This document shows, piece by piece, positions 30,701 to 38,340 of a stretch of DNA of 64,000 bases (positions within the stretch are counted from its first letter, which is position 1; the number at the start of each line of letters is the position of its first letter). The position numbers and the translations under genes are program-made. The notes beneath the pieces are model-generated. The model saw only the letters and a list, made by a program, of their open reading frames with translations, searched no databases and was not told where the DNA came from. Origin of the DNA: Burkholderiales bacterium. GTDB taxonomy: Bacteria > Pseudomonadota > Gammaproteobacteria > Burkholderiales > Burkholderiaceae_C. The stretch is taken from NCBI GenBank assembly GCA_026932235.1, contig JAIXKR010000086.1, positions 40,599 through 104,598 on the forward strand. The letters run 5' to 3'.

Positions 30701-30865
30701 CTGGCGGGGTTGCCGATCGTCATGATCACGTCGCGCATCGCGCAGAAGCATCGCGACTACGCTGCCGAGCTGGGCGTGGACCACTACCTCGGCAAGCCGT
30801 ATGGCGAGGAAGAGCTGCTGCGCCTCGTCGCCGCGCACGTGGGCGTGGTCGCCGCCGCAACCTGA
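24761..30865 (+). CDS. chpA: ChpA/PilL-type hybrid chemotaxis histidine kinase
   Basis: This 2034-residue kinase drives the Pil-Chp pathway. Readable modules: an N-terminal HPt-like domain with LHQGAGALELV (His about 65); a degenerate HPt-like region near 497 where Gln replaces His; HPt with FHTLKGSSRMVGL (about 770); HPt with AHSLAGSSATVGY (about 1072); HPt with LHTFKGGARLAG (about 1268); a CheA dimerisation helix LLDRLVNQAGEVSITRARID (about 1431); a HATPase with LLRNCVVHGIED, DDGSGLDLARI and GRGVGLDVVRAEV; a CheW domain; and a C-terminal receiver with acceptor Asp in MLSDIEMPRMDG (about 1959). Long Ala/Pro/Glu-rich linkers separate the HPt modules. It starts at GTG 24761, 55 bases after pilJ. 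Confidence 0.95.
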   Translation: MADTLDNKPIDDLSALAWVQAELRRSLESANKALRRCLRDTEAAAQSDVDALDPAALRSARSQLHQGAGALELVALPAAARVLRAAEAGVQRMLVRPALVTEAAVHTIERASYAVIDYVGRLLAGKPVSPVGLFPQYAAVQALAGADRVHPADLWEADFSWKALPGETAVVPRKADDAARGIMEAVVLRLMRRGDAAAWRRLSDLCAELAAGADARSAALWQLAAAFAEAEAARLLPQGDVHTKRMAARLLAQLRLASRGEDEPSERLAQDLLFYCAHARATGEGGESEPPTPRLDAVRRSWRLLPQSPLDYEQERLGRFDPAWIAQARKRVAGAKDVWSAVAGGEQHRLPGLSEQMALLGESVERLFPGGARLARALQETAAQVQAGDGDAPAALAMEVATSILYLDATLEDGELDQPELAARVQRLAERIEGVQRGAEPQPLEAWMEELYRRVSDRQTMGSVVQELRASLSEVEKQIDQYFRDPSHRELLIPVPGQLQAMRGVLSVLGLDQASAAVLHMRDDIDALAQTEVDPDLASKAGTFDRLADNLGALSFLIDMLSVQPALAKSLFRFDEKEGSLTAVMGQRPRSTVFAPAEPDDSSEPSGAMDATSPVASPLGSAPAAAPNPLADEVRAVLDQVSSAPEADHGPALERLSQRALAADLPGVAGAVSSARQALDRSSDEQERQAVGARLAQTVDSLLPSSPVPEPAVAPAPLPPPTQAIEDDAEMRAIFLDEAREVVATARAALQSLAEAPDDLGELTTVRRAFHTLKGSSRMVGLRDYGDAAWACEQLYNVRLASAPSLDADLDAFTRDALDHLSSWIEAIDSGDAAGWHAAPVVAAADALRLHGQRLPIAVAAAPPAPPSLQDKAPETPAAFDLLPVLDEPALQEPDASMALGELVPGLPLASDLDLGAPAPVDAPAAAPDFQLDLGEMEAVELDPTGETPAIFDPEPEPELPQAADLAEVLEVDFAAFDDWPVDASGAVPAPVPATDAPLEGTEAVHEERPDETVAEADEQTRVIGHLRIPIPLFNIYLNEADELSRRLSTELAEWSVEHDRRPPGQSTVALAHSLAGSSATVGYAELSSLARALEHALLRAVDLARGSATDAELYCEAAEEIRRLLHQFAAGFLKPMTPDLLDRLIRAEQQLAHAAPAPEPESCAAPEAEAEAEIETQTERTAPPSVLATSFAALDARAATPLAASVVRDDAFDDDEDLEAVDAIDHDLFPIFEEEAEELLPQLHARLRDWLGDPHGADAPSACMRTLHTFKGGARLAGAMRLGEMAHRLETAIEHSSAATAVDPGRIESLLARAEAMQAAFEALRGPGRGASVAPALPAIAEPVALPLALAEQASEEPQATAAAAGDRTEAGAPPAEGAGAAQAADAVVAASAAAFDWSRFADAGAGDTTSVDEAPAVAPGGGHAVRVRAALLDRLVNQAGEVSITRARIDAEMRQMQGAINDLTDNLERMRSQLRDIELQAETQIGSRIEAAKAASQAFDPLEMDRFTRFQELTRMMAESVNDVATVQRAVQRTLQSTEDQLAAQARLTRELQDDLLRTRMVEFESLADRLYRVVRQAAKSSGKQVRLDILGGSIEVDRGVLDRMVGPFEHLLRNCVVHGIEDADARVAAGKEAVGGISVIVTQEGNEIGVECRDDGSGLDLARIRARAEERGLLKPGDAVDDGALADMIFRPGFSTAAAVTELAGRGVGLDVVRAEVNAMGGRIETASTPGQGTSFKLVLPLTTAVTQVVLLRCESMQVAVPSTLVEVVRRIPNEEIERAYADGGLSIGGERVPFFAFGALLQLGARARTPGRAQVVVVVRSAAQRVALHVDEVIGNQEVVVKHVGPQLARLPGLAGVTLLPSGAVALIYNPVALAALFGDEARARARNAPSALDAPTPAEPVPQAPLVLVVDDSLTVRRVTQRLLTREGYRVALAKDGLEAIERLAQERPAIMLSDIEMPRMDGFDLVRNVRSDPALAGLPIVMITSRIAQKHRDYAAELGVDHYLGKPYGEEELLRLVAAHVGVVAAAT

Positions 30866-30888
30866 CCGACCGCGTCGCCGCCCGCGCC

Positions 30889-30926
30889 GTGGACGTGCGG
30901 AAGTGCACGCATCCTGGCGCGTCCAC
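30889..30926 (+). terminator. large stem-loop after chpA
   Basis: GTGGACGTGC (30889-30898) pairs with GCGCGTCCAC (30917-30926) in a 10-bp stem with one G-U pair and an 18-base loop that itself contains GTGCAC. No T-run follows, so it is either a weak or Rho-assisted terminator for the pil operon or an mRNA-stabilising structure ahead of the diguanylate cyclase gene. Confidence 0.4.
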
Positions 30927-30989
30927 AGTCAGGAGACCCATGGTGCGGCCGATGAATAGGCCAACAGAAGCTCCAGCCCGCGCGCGGCC

Positions 30990-32018
30990 ATGCCTGAAGT
31001 CGTCGATCATCTTGCCGAACTGACGGGATTCCGGGACCGGGATGTCGTCGACGTGACGCTGGTGAGCGCGTTTCGGGACCTGCTGCAGCCCGACAGCGTG
31101 GCCATCTACCGTCCCGTGGGCGACCCGGACGCGCAGCGCTGGCTGACGCGGGCGCGGCTGCGCGCGCACGAGACGACGCCGGCCGCCGACTCGGCCTGGG
31201 CCGAGCTCGACGACCTGCCTCCCCTGGCAACGATGCCGCACCATGAGCGCTGCCTGCGCGAGCAGGCGCCCTTGTCCGTCAGGAGCGCCGGCGGCACGAT
31301 CAGCCTGTTCCCGCTGGCCAGCGATCGCGAAGTCGCTGCCGTGCTCGACATCCGTACGCAAGGGGCGCTCAGCGACGAGCAGCGGCGCCTGGTCTGCAGC
31401 ATCCTGCGCGTCTACCGCAATTTCCAGGGCTTGCTGGACTACAGCGAGCGCGACACGCTCACGGGGCTGCTCAACCGCAAGGCCTTCGACGGTGCCTTCC
31501 TCGATGTCGCCGCCCAGAGTGCCGCGACTCCGGTTGCGCAAGCCCGCGACGCCACCGGCGCGTCGGTGCGTGCCAGCTGGCTCGGGGTGATCGACATCGA
31601 TCACTTCAAGGCGGTCAACGACAGCCACGGCCACCTGATCGGAGACGAGGTGCTGCTGCTCATCGGGCGCCTCATGCGCAGCAGTTTCCGCTACCGTGAC
31701 CAGCTCTACCGCTTCGGCGGCGAGGAGTTCGTCGTGCTGCTGCGCGGCGGCATCCTCGAGCAGGCGCACATGGCCTTCGAGCGCCTGCGCAGCAACGTCG
31801 CCGCCTACGTCTTCCCGCGCGTGGGCCGGATCACGATCTCGATCGGCTTCACGCAGATCCGCGCGGGGGACTCGCCCGCGGCGGCCTTCGAGCGCGCCGA
31901 CAAGGCCGTCTACCACGCCAAGCAGTCGGGCCGCGACCAGGTCGTGCACCACGGCGACCTGCTCGAACGCGGCCTCCTCGTCGAGCAGTCGCACACCGGG
32001 GCGATGGAGCTGTTCTGA
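30990..32018 (+). CDS. diguanylate cyclase (GGDEF) with N-terminal GAF-like sensor
   Basis: The 342-residue soluble protein ends in an intact GGDEF domain: RDTLTGLLNRKAF, DIDHFKAVNDSHGHLIGDEV and active site RFGGEEFVVLL (GGEEF at about 243-247). An inhibitory I-site RYRD lies exactly five residues before GGEEF, predicting product feedback inhibition. The first 150 residues resemble a GAF domain. It should make cyclic di-GMP in the cytoplasm. It follows chpA on the same strand, separated by 124 bases with a stem-loop; a role in switching between twitching and attachment is likely by context only. Confidence 0.92.
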   Translation: MPEVVDHLAELTGFRDRDVVDVTLVSAFRDLLQPDSVAIYRPVGDPDAQRWLTRARLRAHETTPAADSAWAELDDLPPLATMPHHERCLREQAPLSVRSAGGTISLFPLASDREVAAVLDIRTQGALSDEQRRLVCSILRVYRNFQGLLDYSERDTLTGLLNRKAFDGAFLDVAAQSAATPVAQARDATGASVRASWLGVIDIDHFKAVNDSHGHLIGDEVLLLIGRLMRSSFRYRDQLYRFGGEEFVVLLRGGILEQAHMAFERLRSNVAAYVFPRVGRITISIGFTQIRAGDSPAAAFERADKAVYHAKQSGRDQVVHHGDLLERGLLVEQSHTGAMELF

Positions 32019-32070
32019 CCTGGTCTCGGGGCGCGCCGCGGCTGCCGTGCCGTGGTCGGCCGCGCGGAAC

Positions 32071-32076
32071 TAAAAT
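32071..32076 (+). promoter_or_regulatory. -10 box of yqgE, predicting a leaderless mRNA
   Basis: TAAAAT ends 6 bases before the yqgE ATG at 32083, so the usual start point would fall on or next to the A of the start codon. No ribosome binding site lies before the ATG. No consensus -35 was seen. Confidence 0.5.
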
Positions 32077-32082
32077 TCGGCC

Positions 32083-32664
32083 ATGGCCAGCGCCACCCGC
32101 ATCGACCTCACGAACCAGTTCCTGATCGCCATGCCGGGCATGGCGGACGACAACTTCGCCGGTTCGGTGGTCTACCTGTGCGAGCACAGCGAACGCGGCG
32201 CGCTCGGGCTGGTGATCAACAAGCCGATCGACATCAAGCTCAAGAACCTGTTCGAGAAGGTCGAACTGCCGCTGGCGCGCGCCGAGCTCGCCGAGCAGCC
32301 GGTCTTCTTCGGCGGACCGGTGCAGACCGAGCGCGGCTTCGTGCTGCACGAGAAGCAGGGCGAGGGCCAGAGCCCCTACACCTCGACGATGTCGGTACCC
32401 GGCGGCCTCGAGATGACGACGAGCAAGGACGTGCTCGAGGCCATGGCCGGCGGCGCCGGGCCGCGCCGCGTGCTCGTGACGCTGGGCTGCAGCGGCTGGT
32501 CGGCCGGGCAGCTCGAGGAGGAGATCGGGCGCAACGGCTGGCTGACCGTGGGCGCCGATCCGGCGATCATCTTCGACACGCCCGTCCCGCAGCGCTACGA
32601 GCGTGCCGTTTCGCTGCTGGGTTTCGATCCGCGCATGCTCTCCAACGAGGCGGGGCATGCCTGA
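32083..32664 (+). CDS. yqgE: YqgE/AlgH family protein
   Basis: The 193-residue product belongs to the YqgE/AlgH (DUF179) family: LTNQFLIAMPGMADDNFAGS, VVYLCEHSERGALGLVINKP, FFGGPVQTERGFVLH and GCSGWSAGQLEEEI are its conserved blocks. The biochemical role is unknown; AlgH was first linked to alginate regulation in Pseudomonas. It leads a tightly overlapped gene line with ruvX, pyrR, pyrB and pyrC', a common proteobacterial arrangement. Its promoter box sits immediately before the ATG. Confidence 0.93.
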   Translation: MASATRIDLTNQFLIAMPGMADDNFAGSVVYLCEHSERGALGLVINKPIDIKLKNLFEKVELPLARAELAEQPVFFGGPVQTERGFVLHEKQGEGQSPYTSTMSVPGGLEMTTSKDVLEAMAGGAGPRRVLVTLGCSGWSAGQLEEEIGRNGWLTVGADPAIIFDTPVPQRYERAVSLLGFDPRMLSNEAGHA

Positions 32665-33082
32665 GCCGGTGCCGGCCGCCTCGCGCCCGCGCTCCTTCCT
32701 GGCATTCGACTACGGCACGCGCCGCGTCGGCGTGGCCAGCGGCAACACCTTGCTGGCGCAGGCGCGCGCGCTGCGCACCATCGCCGCCGAGGGTGACGCC
32801 CGCTTCGCCGCCATCGGCGAGCTCATCGCCCATTGGCAACCCGACGCGCTGGTCGTCGGCGTGCCCTTCCACCCGGACGGTGCCGAGCACGAGAACACGC
32901 GCCGCGCGCGCCGCTTCGCGCGCCGGCTGCAGGGGCGTTTCGGCTTGCCGGTGCACGAGGTCGACGAACGCTACACGACCACCGAGGCGCTGGCCGCGGG
33001 TGCGCGCGACGCCGACGCCGCGGCGGCGGCGCTGATCCTCGAGCAGCACCTGCGCGGCCTCGGGCCCGCATCGCCGCCGTGA
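32657..33082 (+). CDS. ruvX: Holliday junction resolvase-like pre-16S rRNA nuclease RuvX (YqgF)
   Basis: The 141-residue RNase H-fold protein keeps the acidic catalytic set: Asp in [14 protein letters not shown], Glu/Asp in [13 protein letters not shown] and Asp in [16 protein letters not shown], with [10 protein letters not shown]. YqgF trims the 5' end of 16S rRNA precursor in E. coli. ATG at 32657 overlaps the end of yqgE by 8 bases, and its own stop overlaps the pyrR GTG by 3 bases, so translation is likely coupled through the series. Confidence 0.93.
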   Translation: MPEPVPAASRPRSFLAFDYGTRRVGVASGNTLLAQARALRTIAAEGDARFAAIGELIAHWQPDALVVGVPFHPDGAEHENTRRARRFARRLQGRFGLPVHEVDERYTTTEALAAGARDADAAAAALILEQHLRGLGPASPP

Positions 33083-33579
33083 CCGCGCTGCAGCTCGACG
33101 CCGAGGCCCTCTACGCCGAGCTGCGCGCGGGCGTGCGCGGCCTGCTGCAGGCGGACGCGGCGCTGGTGGGCATCTGGTCCGGCGGCGCCTGGCTGGCCGA
33201 GCAGCTGCACGCCGACCTGGCGCTGCCCGGACGGCCGGGCGTCATTTCGAGCGCGCTGCACCGCGACGACTTCGGTTCGCGCGGCCTCGCGGCGGCGCCG
33301 GCGACCCACCTTCCCTTCGAAGTCGAGGGCCGCCCCATCGTGCTCGTCGACGACGTGCTCTACACCGGGCGCACCATCCGCGCCGTCGTCAACGAGCTCT
33401 ACGACTTCGGCCGGCCCGCGAGCGTGCGCCTGGCCGTGCTCGTCGACCGCGGCGGGCGAGAGCTGCCGATCGAAGCCGCCTACGCCGCCGCGCGCCTCGT
33501 GCTGCCGTCGACACAGTCGCTGCAGCTGGCGCGAGACGAAGGCGGGCGCTTCAGCTTCAGCGTGCGGGAGCGCCGCTGA
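33079..33579 (+). CDS. pyrR: bifunctional pyrimidine regulator / uracil phosphoribosyltransferase PyrR
   Basis: The 166-residue type I phosphoribosyltransferase has the PRPP-binding motif [16 protein letters not shown] and the PyrR-like HRDDF segment, plus [18 protein letters not shown] near the C-terminus. In Gram-positives PyrR binds pyr mRNA for attenuation; in betaproteobacteria its regulatory role is less clear. No attenuator hairpin is visible before pyrB, which overlaps pyrR by one base, so any control would act upstream or be purely enzymatic. GTG at 33079 is inferred from overlap and family length. Confidence 0.9.
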   Translation: MTALQLDAEALYAELRAGVRGLLQADAALVGIWSGGAWLAEQLHADLALPGRPGVISSALHRDDFGSRGLAAAPATHLPFEVEGRPIVLVDDVLYTGRTIRAVVNELYDFGRPASVRLAVLVDRGGRELPIEAAYAAARLVLPSTQSLQLARDEGGRFSFSVRERR

Positions 33580-34541
33580 TGGCCGCGCGCCGCAACCCGC
33601 AGCTCAACGTCCACGGCGAGCTCATCCACCTGCTGTCGGTCGAGGGCCTGCCGCGCGAGGTGCTGGTGCAGATCCTGGACACCGCCGGCACCTTCCTGAG
33701 CGTGAGCGAGCGCGAGGTCAAGAAGGTGCCGCTGCTGCGCGGCAAGAGCGTCTTCAACCTCTTCTTCGAGAACAGCACGCGCACGCGCACGACCTTCGAG
33801 ATCGCCGCCAAGCGCCTCTCGGCGGACGTCTTCAACCTCGACATCGCGCGCAGCAGCACCGCCAAGGGCGAAAGCCTGCTCGACACCATCGCCAACCTCT
33901 CGGCGATGCACGCCGACATGTTCGTCGTGCGCCACAGCGAGAGCGGCGCGCCGCACCTGATCGCGCAGCACTGCGCGCCGCACGTGCACGTCGTCAACGC
34001 CGGCGACGGGCGGCATGCGCATCCCACGCAGGGCCTGCTCGACATGTACACGATCCGCCACTACAAGCGCGACTTCACGCGCCTTTCGGTCACGGTGGTC
34101 GGCGACATCGTGCACTCGCGCGTGGCGCGCAGCGACATCCACGCGCTGGTGACGCTGGGCGTGCCCGACATCCGCGCGGTCGGTCCGAAGACGCTGGTTC
34201 CCGGCGACCTCGCGGCGATGGGCGTGCGCGTCTGCCATGACATGACCGAGGGCATTCGCGACGCCGACGTCGTCATCATGCTGCGGCTGCAGAACGAGCG
34301 CATGAGCGGCGCGATGCTGCCCAGCGCCAGCGAGTACTTCAAGACCTACGGCCTGACGCCCGAGAAGCTGGCGCTGGCGCGGCCCGACGCGATCGTGATG
34401 CACCCGGGGCCGATCAACCGCGGGGTCGAGATCGACTCGGCGGTGGCCGACGGCGCGCAGAGCGTGATCCTGCCGCAGGTGGGCTTCGGCATCGCGGTGC
34501 GCATGGCGGTGATGTCGATCATCGCGGGAAACCCGGCATGA
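33579..34541 (+). CDS. pyrB: aspartate carbamoyltransferase catalytic subunit
   Basis: PyrB joins carbamoyl phosphate and aspartate in UMP synthesis. The 320-residue chain has the carbamoyl-phosphate motif [42 protein letters not shown] and the aspartate-side loop MLRLQNERM. There is no pyrI next to it. It overlaps pyrR by one base and pyrC' by four (ATGA). By analogy with Pseudomonas class A enzymes, PyrB is expected to assemble with the adjacent inactive PyrC'. Confidence 0.96.
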   Translation: MAARRNPQLNVHGELIHLLSVEGLPREVLVQILDTAGTFLSVSEREVKKVPLLRGKSVFNLFFENSTRTRTTFEIAAKRLSADVFNLDIARSSTAKGESLLDTIANLSAMHADMFVVRHSESGAPHLIAQHCAPHVHVVNAGDGRHAHPTQGLLDMYTIRHYKRDFTRLSVTVVGDIVHSRVARSDIHALVTLGVPDIRAVGPKTLVPGDLAAMGVRVCHDMTEGIRDADVVIMLRLQNERMSGAMLPSASEYFKTYGLTPEKLALARPDAIVMHPGPINRGVEIDSAVADGAQSVILPQVGFGIAVRMAVMSIIAGNPA

Positions 34542-35845
34542 GGATCACGATCCACGGCGGCCGCGTCGTCGATCCCGCTTCGGGGCGCGACGAGATTGCC
34601 GACGTCGCCATCGCCGGCGACCGCATCGTCGCCATCGGCGCCAAGGCCGCCGAGCTCGAGGCCGAGCGGCGTATCGACGCCCAGGGGCTGGTGGTGGCGC
34701 CGGGCCTGGTGGACCTGGCGGCGCGGCTGCGCGAGCCGGGGCAGGAGCACGAGGGCATGCTGGAGAGCGAGCTCCAGGCGGCCGCGGCCGGCGGCGTCAC
34801 CAGCCTCGTCTGCCTGCCCGACACCGACCCGGTGCTCGACGAGCCGGGCCTCGTCGAGATGCTCAAGTTCCGCGCGCGCAAGCTCTCGCGCTGCCGCGTC
34901 TTCCCGCTGGGCGCCCTCACGCGCAGCCTGCAGGGCCAGGCGCTGACCGAGATGGTCGAACTCACCGAGGCCGGCTGCGTCGGCTTCTCGCAGGTCGAGG
35001 TGCCGATCGTCGATACCCAGGTGCTGTTGCGCGCGCTGCAGTACGCGGCCACGCACGGGCTCTCGGTCTGGCTGCGGCCGCAGGAGGCCTGGCTCGGCAA
35101 GGGTGTCGCCGCCAGCGGCGCCGTCGCCACGCGCCTGGGGCTTTCGGGCGTGCCGGTGGCGGCCGAGACGATCGCCTTGCACACCCTGTTCGAACTCGTC
35201 CGCGCCACGGGCGCACGCGTGCACCTGTGCCGGCTCTCGAGCGCCGCGGGCGTGGCGCTGCTGCGCGCGGCCAAGGCCGAGGGCCTGCCGGTGACCGCCG
35301 ACGCGAGCATCAACTCGCTGCACCTCATCGACGAGGACATCGGCTACTTCGACGCCGACTTCCGGCTGGCGCCGCCGCTGCGCCAGGCCGCCGATCGCGA
35401 GGCACTGCGTGCAGCGCTCGCCGATGGCACGCTGGACGCGCTCGTCTCCGACCACAATCCGGTCGCCGCGGACATGAAGGTCCTGCCCTTCGGCGAGGCC
35501 GAGCCCGGTGCCAGCGGCATCGAGATGCTGCTGGCGCTGGCGCTGCGCTGGGGGCGAGAGCTGGGGCTGCCGCTCGTGCGCACGCTGGCACCGGTGAGCT
35601 GCGCCCCGGTGCGCGTGCTCGGCGACGCGCTCGGTTCGCTGGCGTCCAGCGCGGGGCGCCTCGTCGAGGGGGGCGTCGCCGATCTCTGCCTCTTCGATGC
35701 CGACGCCGAGTGGCCCGTGACCGCGGCCACGCTGTGCAGCCAGGGCAAGCACACGCCTTTTGCGCAGGCGAGCAGCGGTGGCATGCTGCAGGGGCGCGTC
35801 GTCACGACGCTGGTGGCCGGCACGATCGCGTTCGACCGCCGTTGA
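34538..35845 (+). CDS. pyrX: dihydroorotase-like protein PyrC' (probably non-catalytic)
   Basis: The 435-residue product has the overall sequence of class I dihydroorotase ([43 protein letters not shown]). The metal-binding residues are missing. The HxH of the usual DLHVHLREPG is replaced ([10 protein letters not shown]). The carboxylated-lysine site reads GFSQVEVP without Lys. The later His pair is absent around [11 protein letters not shown]. This is the PyrC' (PyrX) pattern known from Pseudomonas, where the inactive homologue is needed for ATCase assembly. A catalytic pyrC must lie elsewhere in the genome. It overlaps pyrB by 4 bases. Confidence 0.88.
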   Translation: MRITIHGGRVVDPASGRDEIADVAIAGDRIVAIGAKAAELEAERRIDAQGLVVAPGLVDLAARLREPGQEHEGMLESELQAAAAGGVTSLVCLPDTDPVLDEPGLVEMLKFRARKLSRCRVFPLGALTRSLQGQALTEMVELTEAGCVGFSQVEVPIVDTQVLLRALQYAATHGLSVWLRPQEAWLGKGVAASGAVATRLGLSGVPVAAETIALHTLFELVRATGARVHLCRLSSAAGVALLRAAKAEGLPVTADASINSLHLIDEDIGYFDADFRLAPPLRQAADREALRAALADGTLDALVSDHNPVAADMKVLPFGEAEPGASGIEMLLALALRWGRELGLPLVRTLAPVSCAPVRVLGDALGSLASSAGRLVEGGVADLCLFDADAEWPVTAATLCSQGKHTPFAQASSGGMLQGRVVTTLVAGTIAFDRR

Positions 35846-35875
35846 GGCGGCGCTCGACCGCCGACACTCCGCTCC

Positions 35876-37441
35876 ATGACGACCTCCCTCTCGGCCCTGC
35901 GCATCCGCCGTGTCGGCATCGACACCTGGCGCGAGAACGTCGCCTTCCTGCACCGCAGCTGCCCGGTGGTGCGCGCCGCGGGCTTCCAGGCGCTGGCCAA
36001 GGTGACGGTTCGCGCCAACGGGCGCTCGATCGCCGCCGTGCTCAACGTCGTCGACGACGACTGCATCGTCGGGCCGCTGGAGCTGGGCCTGAGCGAGGAG
36101 GCCTTCGACCGCCTCGCCGTCGAGGCCGGCCGCGAGGCCTTCATCGAGCACGCGGAGCCGCCGGCGTCGATCGCCGCGCTGCACCGCAAGATCGCGGGCG
36201 AGCGGCTCTCGCGCGAGGACCTGGCGGGAATCATGCGCGACATCGCCGCGGCGCGCTACTCGAAGATCGAACTGGCGGCCTTCGTCGTCGCCACGCACCA
36301 TTCGGAGCTGGACCGCGACGAGGTGCTGCACCTCACCGAGGCGATGATCGCCGTGGGCCGGCGCATCGACTGGCGTCACGACGTGCTCGGCGGCCCCATC
36401 GTCGACAAGCACTGCATCGGCGGCATCCCGGGCAACCGCACCTCGATGCTCGTCGTGCCCATCGTCACCGCGCACGGCATGCTGTGCCCGAAGACGAGCT
36501 CGCGCGCGATCACCTCGCCTGCGGGCACGGCGGACACGATGGAGGTGCTGGCCGAGGTCGAGCTGCCGCTGGCGCGCCTGCAGCAGATCGTGCGCCAGAC
36601 GCGCGGCTGCCTCGCATGGGGCGGCACGGCCGATCTCTCGCCGGCCGACGACATCCTGATCTCGGTCGAGCGCCCGCTGGCGATCGACTCGCCGGGGCAG
36701 ATGGTGGCATCGATCCTCAGCAAGAAGATCGCCGCGGGCTCGACGCACCTGGTGCTGGACATCCCGGTGGGCCCGAGCGCGAAGGTGCGCAGCATGGCGG
36801 AGGCGCAGCGCCTGAAGCGGCTCTTCGAGTACGTCGCGCAGCGCCTGGGGCTGCAACTCGACGCGGTGATCACCGACGGCCGCCAGCCGATCGGGCGCGG
36901 CATCGGCCCGGCGCTGGAGGCGCACGACGTGATGCAGGTGCTCGCGAACCACCCGGAGGCGCCGCAGGACCTGCGCCAGAAATCGCTGCACCTGGCGGGG
37001 CGCGTGATCGAGTTCGATCCCGACGTGCGCGGCGGCGACGGCTGGCGCATCGCGCGTGACATCCTGGATTCGGGTCGTGCGCTGGCGCAGATGAACGCCC
37101 TCATCGAGGCGCAGGGGCGCCGCGGCCCCATCCCGCCGCCGGCGCCGCTGGCGTTCGAGCTCGAGTCGCCCGCGGACGGTGTCGTCGTCGGCATCGACAA
37201 CCTGCGCCTGGCGCGCATCGCGCGCATGGCCGGCGCGCCGCAGGTCAAGGACGCGGGCGTCTGGCTGGCGCGCAAGCTCGGCGAGCCGGTGCGCGCGGGC
37301 GAAGTGCTCTACCGCCTGCACGCGCGCCACGAGGTCGACCTCGGCTTCGCGCGCCGCCTGGTGATGCAGGACAGCGGCTACCGCATCGGGCGTGCCGACG
37401 AACTGCCGCAGGCCTACACGCGCAACGGGGGCATGTCTTGA
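35876..37441 (+). CDS. AMP phosphorylase / thymidine phosphorylase family protein
   Basis: This 521-residue protein belongs to the nucleoside/nucleotide phosphorylase family, but to its archaeal-type branch. Active-site segments read [20 protein letters not shown] and [19 protein letters not shown], the pattern of archaeal AMP phosphorylases, rather than the KHSTGGVGD and SGRGLGHTGGTLDKLE of DeoA. An N-terminal domain of about 90 residues before the phosphorylase core is also typical. Expected chemistry: phosphorolysis of a nucleoside 5'-monophosphate to base plus ribose-1,5-bisphosphate; a thymidine phosphorylase role remains possible. The last codons overlap a downstream PRPP-synthetase-like gene. 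Confidence 0.85.
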   Translation: MTTSLSALRIRRVGIDTWRENVAFLHRSCPVVRAAGFQALAKVTVRANGRSIAAVLNVVDDDCIVGPLELGLSEEAFDRLAVEAGREAFIEHAEPPASIAALHRKIAGERLSREDLAGIMRDIAAARYSKIELAAFVVATHHSELDRDEVLHLTEAMIAVGRRIDWRHDVLGGPIVDKHCIGGIPGNRTSMLVVPIVTAHGMLCPKTSSRAITSPAGTADTMEVLAEVELPLARLQQIVRQTRGCLAWGGTADLSPADDILISVERPLAIDSPGQMVASILSKKIAAGSTHLVLDIPVGPSAKVRSMAEAQRLKRLFEYVAQRLGLQLDAVITDGRQPIGRGIGPALEAHDVMQVLANHPEAPQDLRQKSLHLAGRVIEFDPDVRGGDGWRIARDILDSGRALAQMNALIEAQGRRGPIPPPAPLAFELESPADGVVVGIDNLRLARIARMAGAPQVKDAGVWLARKLGEPVRAGEVLYRLHARHEVDLGFARRLVMQDSGYRIGRADELPQAYTRNGGMS

Positions 37442-38325
37442 ACGCGCTGCTGCTGGCCTTCGACGACGAGTGGCCGCTGGCCGAGCGCCTGGCCGCGGCG
37501 CTCGCCTGGCCGCTGCAGCCGCTTGCGCGACACCGCTTTCCCGACGGCGAGACGCGGCTGCGCCTGCCGCCGCGCCTGCCCGCGCGGGTGGCGCTGCTGC
37601 GCGGCCTGCAGCAGCCCAACGACAAGCTCACCGAGCTCTGGCTCGCCGCCGCCGGCGCGCGCGAACTCGGCGCGGCGCAGCTCGCGCTGGCCAGCCCCTA
37701 CCTGGCCTACATGCGGCAGGACATCGCGTTCACGCCCGGCGAAGTCGTCAGCCAGCGGCACGTCGGCCGGCTGCTGGCGCTGGCCTTCGATGCCGTGGTC
37801 ACGATCGACCCGCACCTGCACCGCGTGCGCACGATGGATGAAGTCGTTCCCGGCCGGCGCGGCGTCGCGCTGAGCGCGGCGCCGCTGCTCGGACAGTGGA
37901 TCGCGGCGCAAGTCCCCGGTGCGCTGCTCGTCGCCCCGGATGAAGAGGCCGAGCAATGGGTCGCCGCCGCGGCGCACGCGCACGGCCTGCGCTACCTGGT
38001 GGCGCGCAAGCAGCGCCTGGGCGACCACGAGGTGCGCGTCAGCCTGCCGCCGGCCGACCTGCAGGGTCGCGCCGTGGTGCTGCTGGACGACGTCGCCAGC
38101 ACCGGCCGCACGCTCGTCGACGCGGCCTCGGCGCTGCGCGCGCGCGGTGCGGCCAGCGTCGACGTCGCCGTCACGCACGGCCTCTTCGTCGGCGACGCCG
38201 TCGCGCGCCTGCACGCTTGCGGCGTGCGTCGGGTCTGGAGCACCGACAGCGTGCCGCACCCAAGCAACTGCGTCAGCGTCGCGCCGCTGCTGGCGCAGGC
38301 GCTGGCGGAATGGGCCGCAGGCTGA
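37438..38325 (+). CDS. PRPP synthetase-like protein (ribose-phosphate pyrophosphokinase family)
   Basis: The 295-residue product has PRPP-synthetase features: [43 protein letters not shown], a lysine in [14 protein letters not shown] at the flexible loop, and the PRPP site [16 protein letters not shown]. It is shorter and more divergent than housekeeping Prs (about 315) and resembles archaeal/class III forms. The start is TTG at 37438, sharing bases with the stop of the phosphorylase gene (TTGA), so synthesis is coupled. It probably uses or makes PRPP in the same nucleotide-salvage route; it is unlikely to be the main Prs (inference). Confidence 0.82.
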   Translation: MNALLLAFDDEWPLAERLAAALAWPLQPLARHRFPDGETRLRLPPRLPARVALLRGLQQPNDKLTELWLAAAGARELGAAQLALASPYLAYMRQDIAFTPGEVVSQRHVGRLLALAFDAVVTIDPHLHRVRTMDEVVPGRRGVALSAAPLLGQWIAAQVPGALLVAPDEEAEQWVAAAAHAHGLRYLVARKQRLGDHEVRVSLPPADLQGRAVVLLDDVASTGRTLVDAASALRARGAASVDVAVTHGLFVGDAVARLHACGVRRVWSTDSVPHPSNCVSVAPLLAQALAEWAAG

Positions 38326-38340
38326 GGAGTCCGCGGCCCC

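Noticed and set aside
38312-38339. Inverted repeat GGGCCGC/GCGGCCC as terminator between the PRPP-synthetase-like gene and gpmA
   Set aside because: It overlaps the stop codon of the first gene, has a 14-base loop and no T-run on either strand; in DNA this GC-rich, such repeats occur often by chance.
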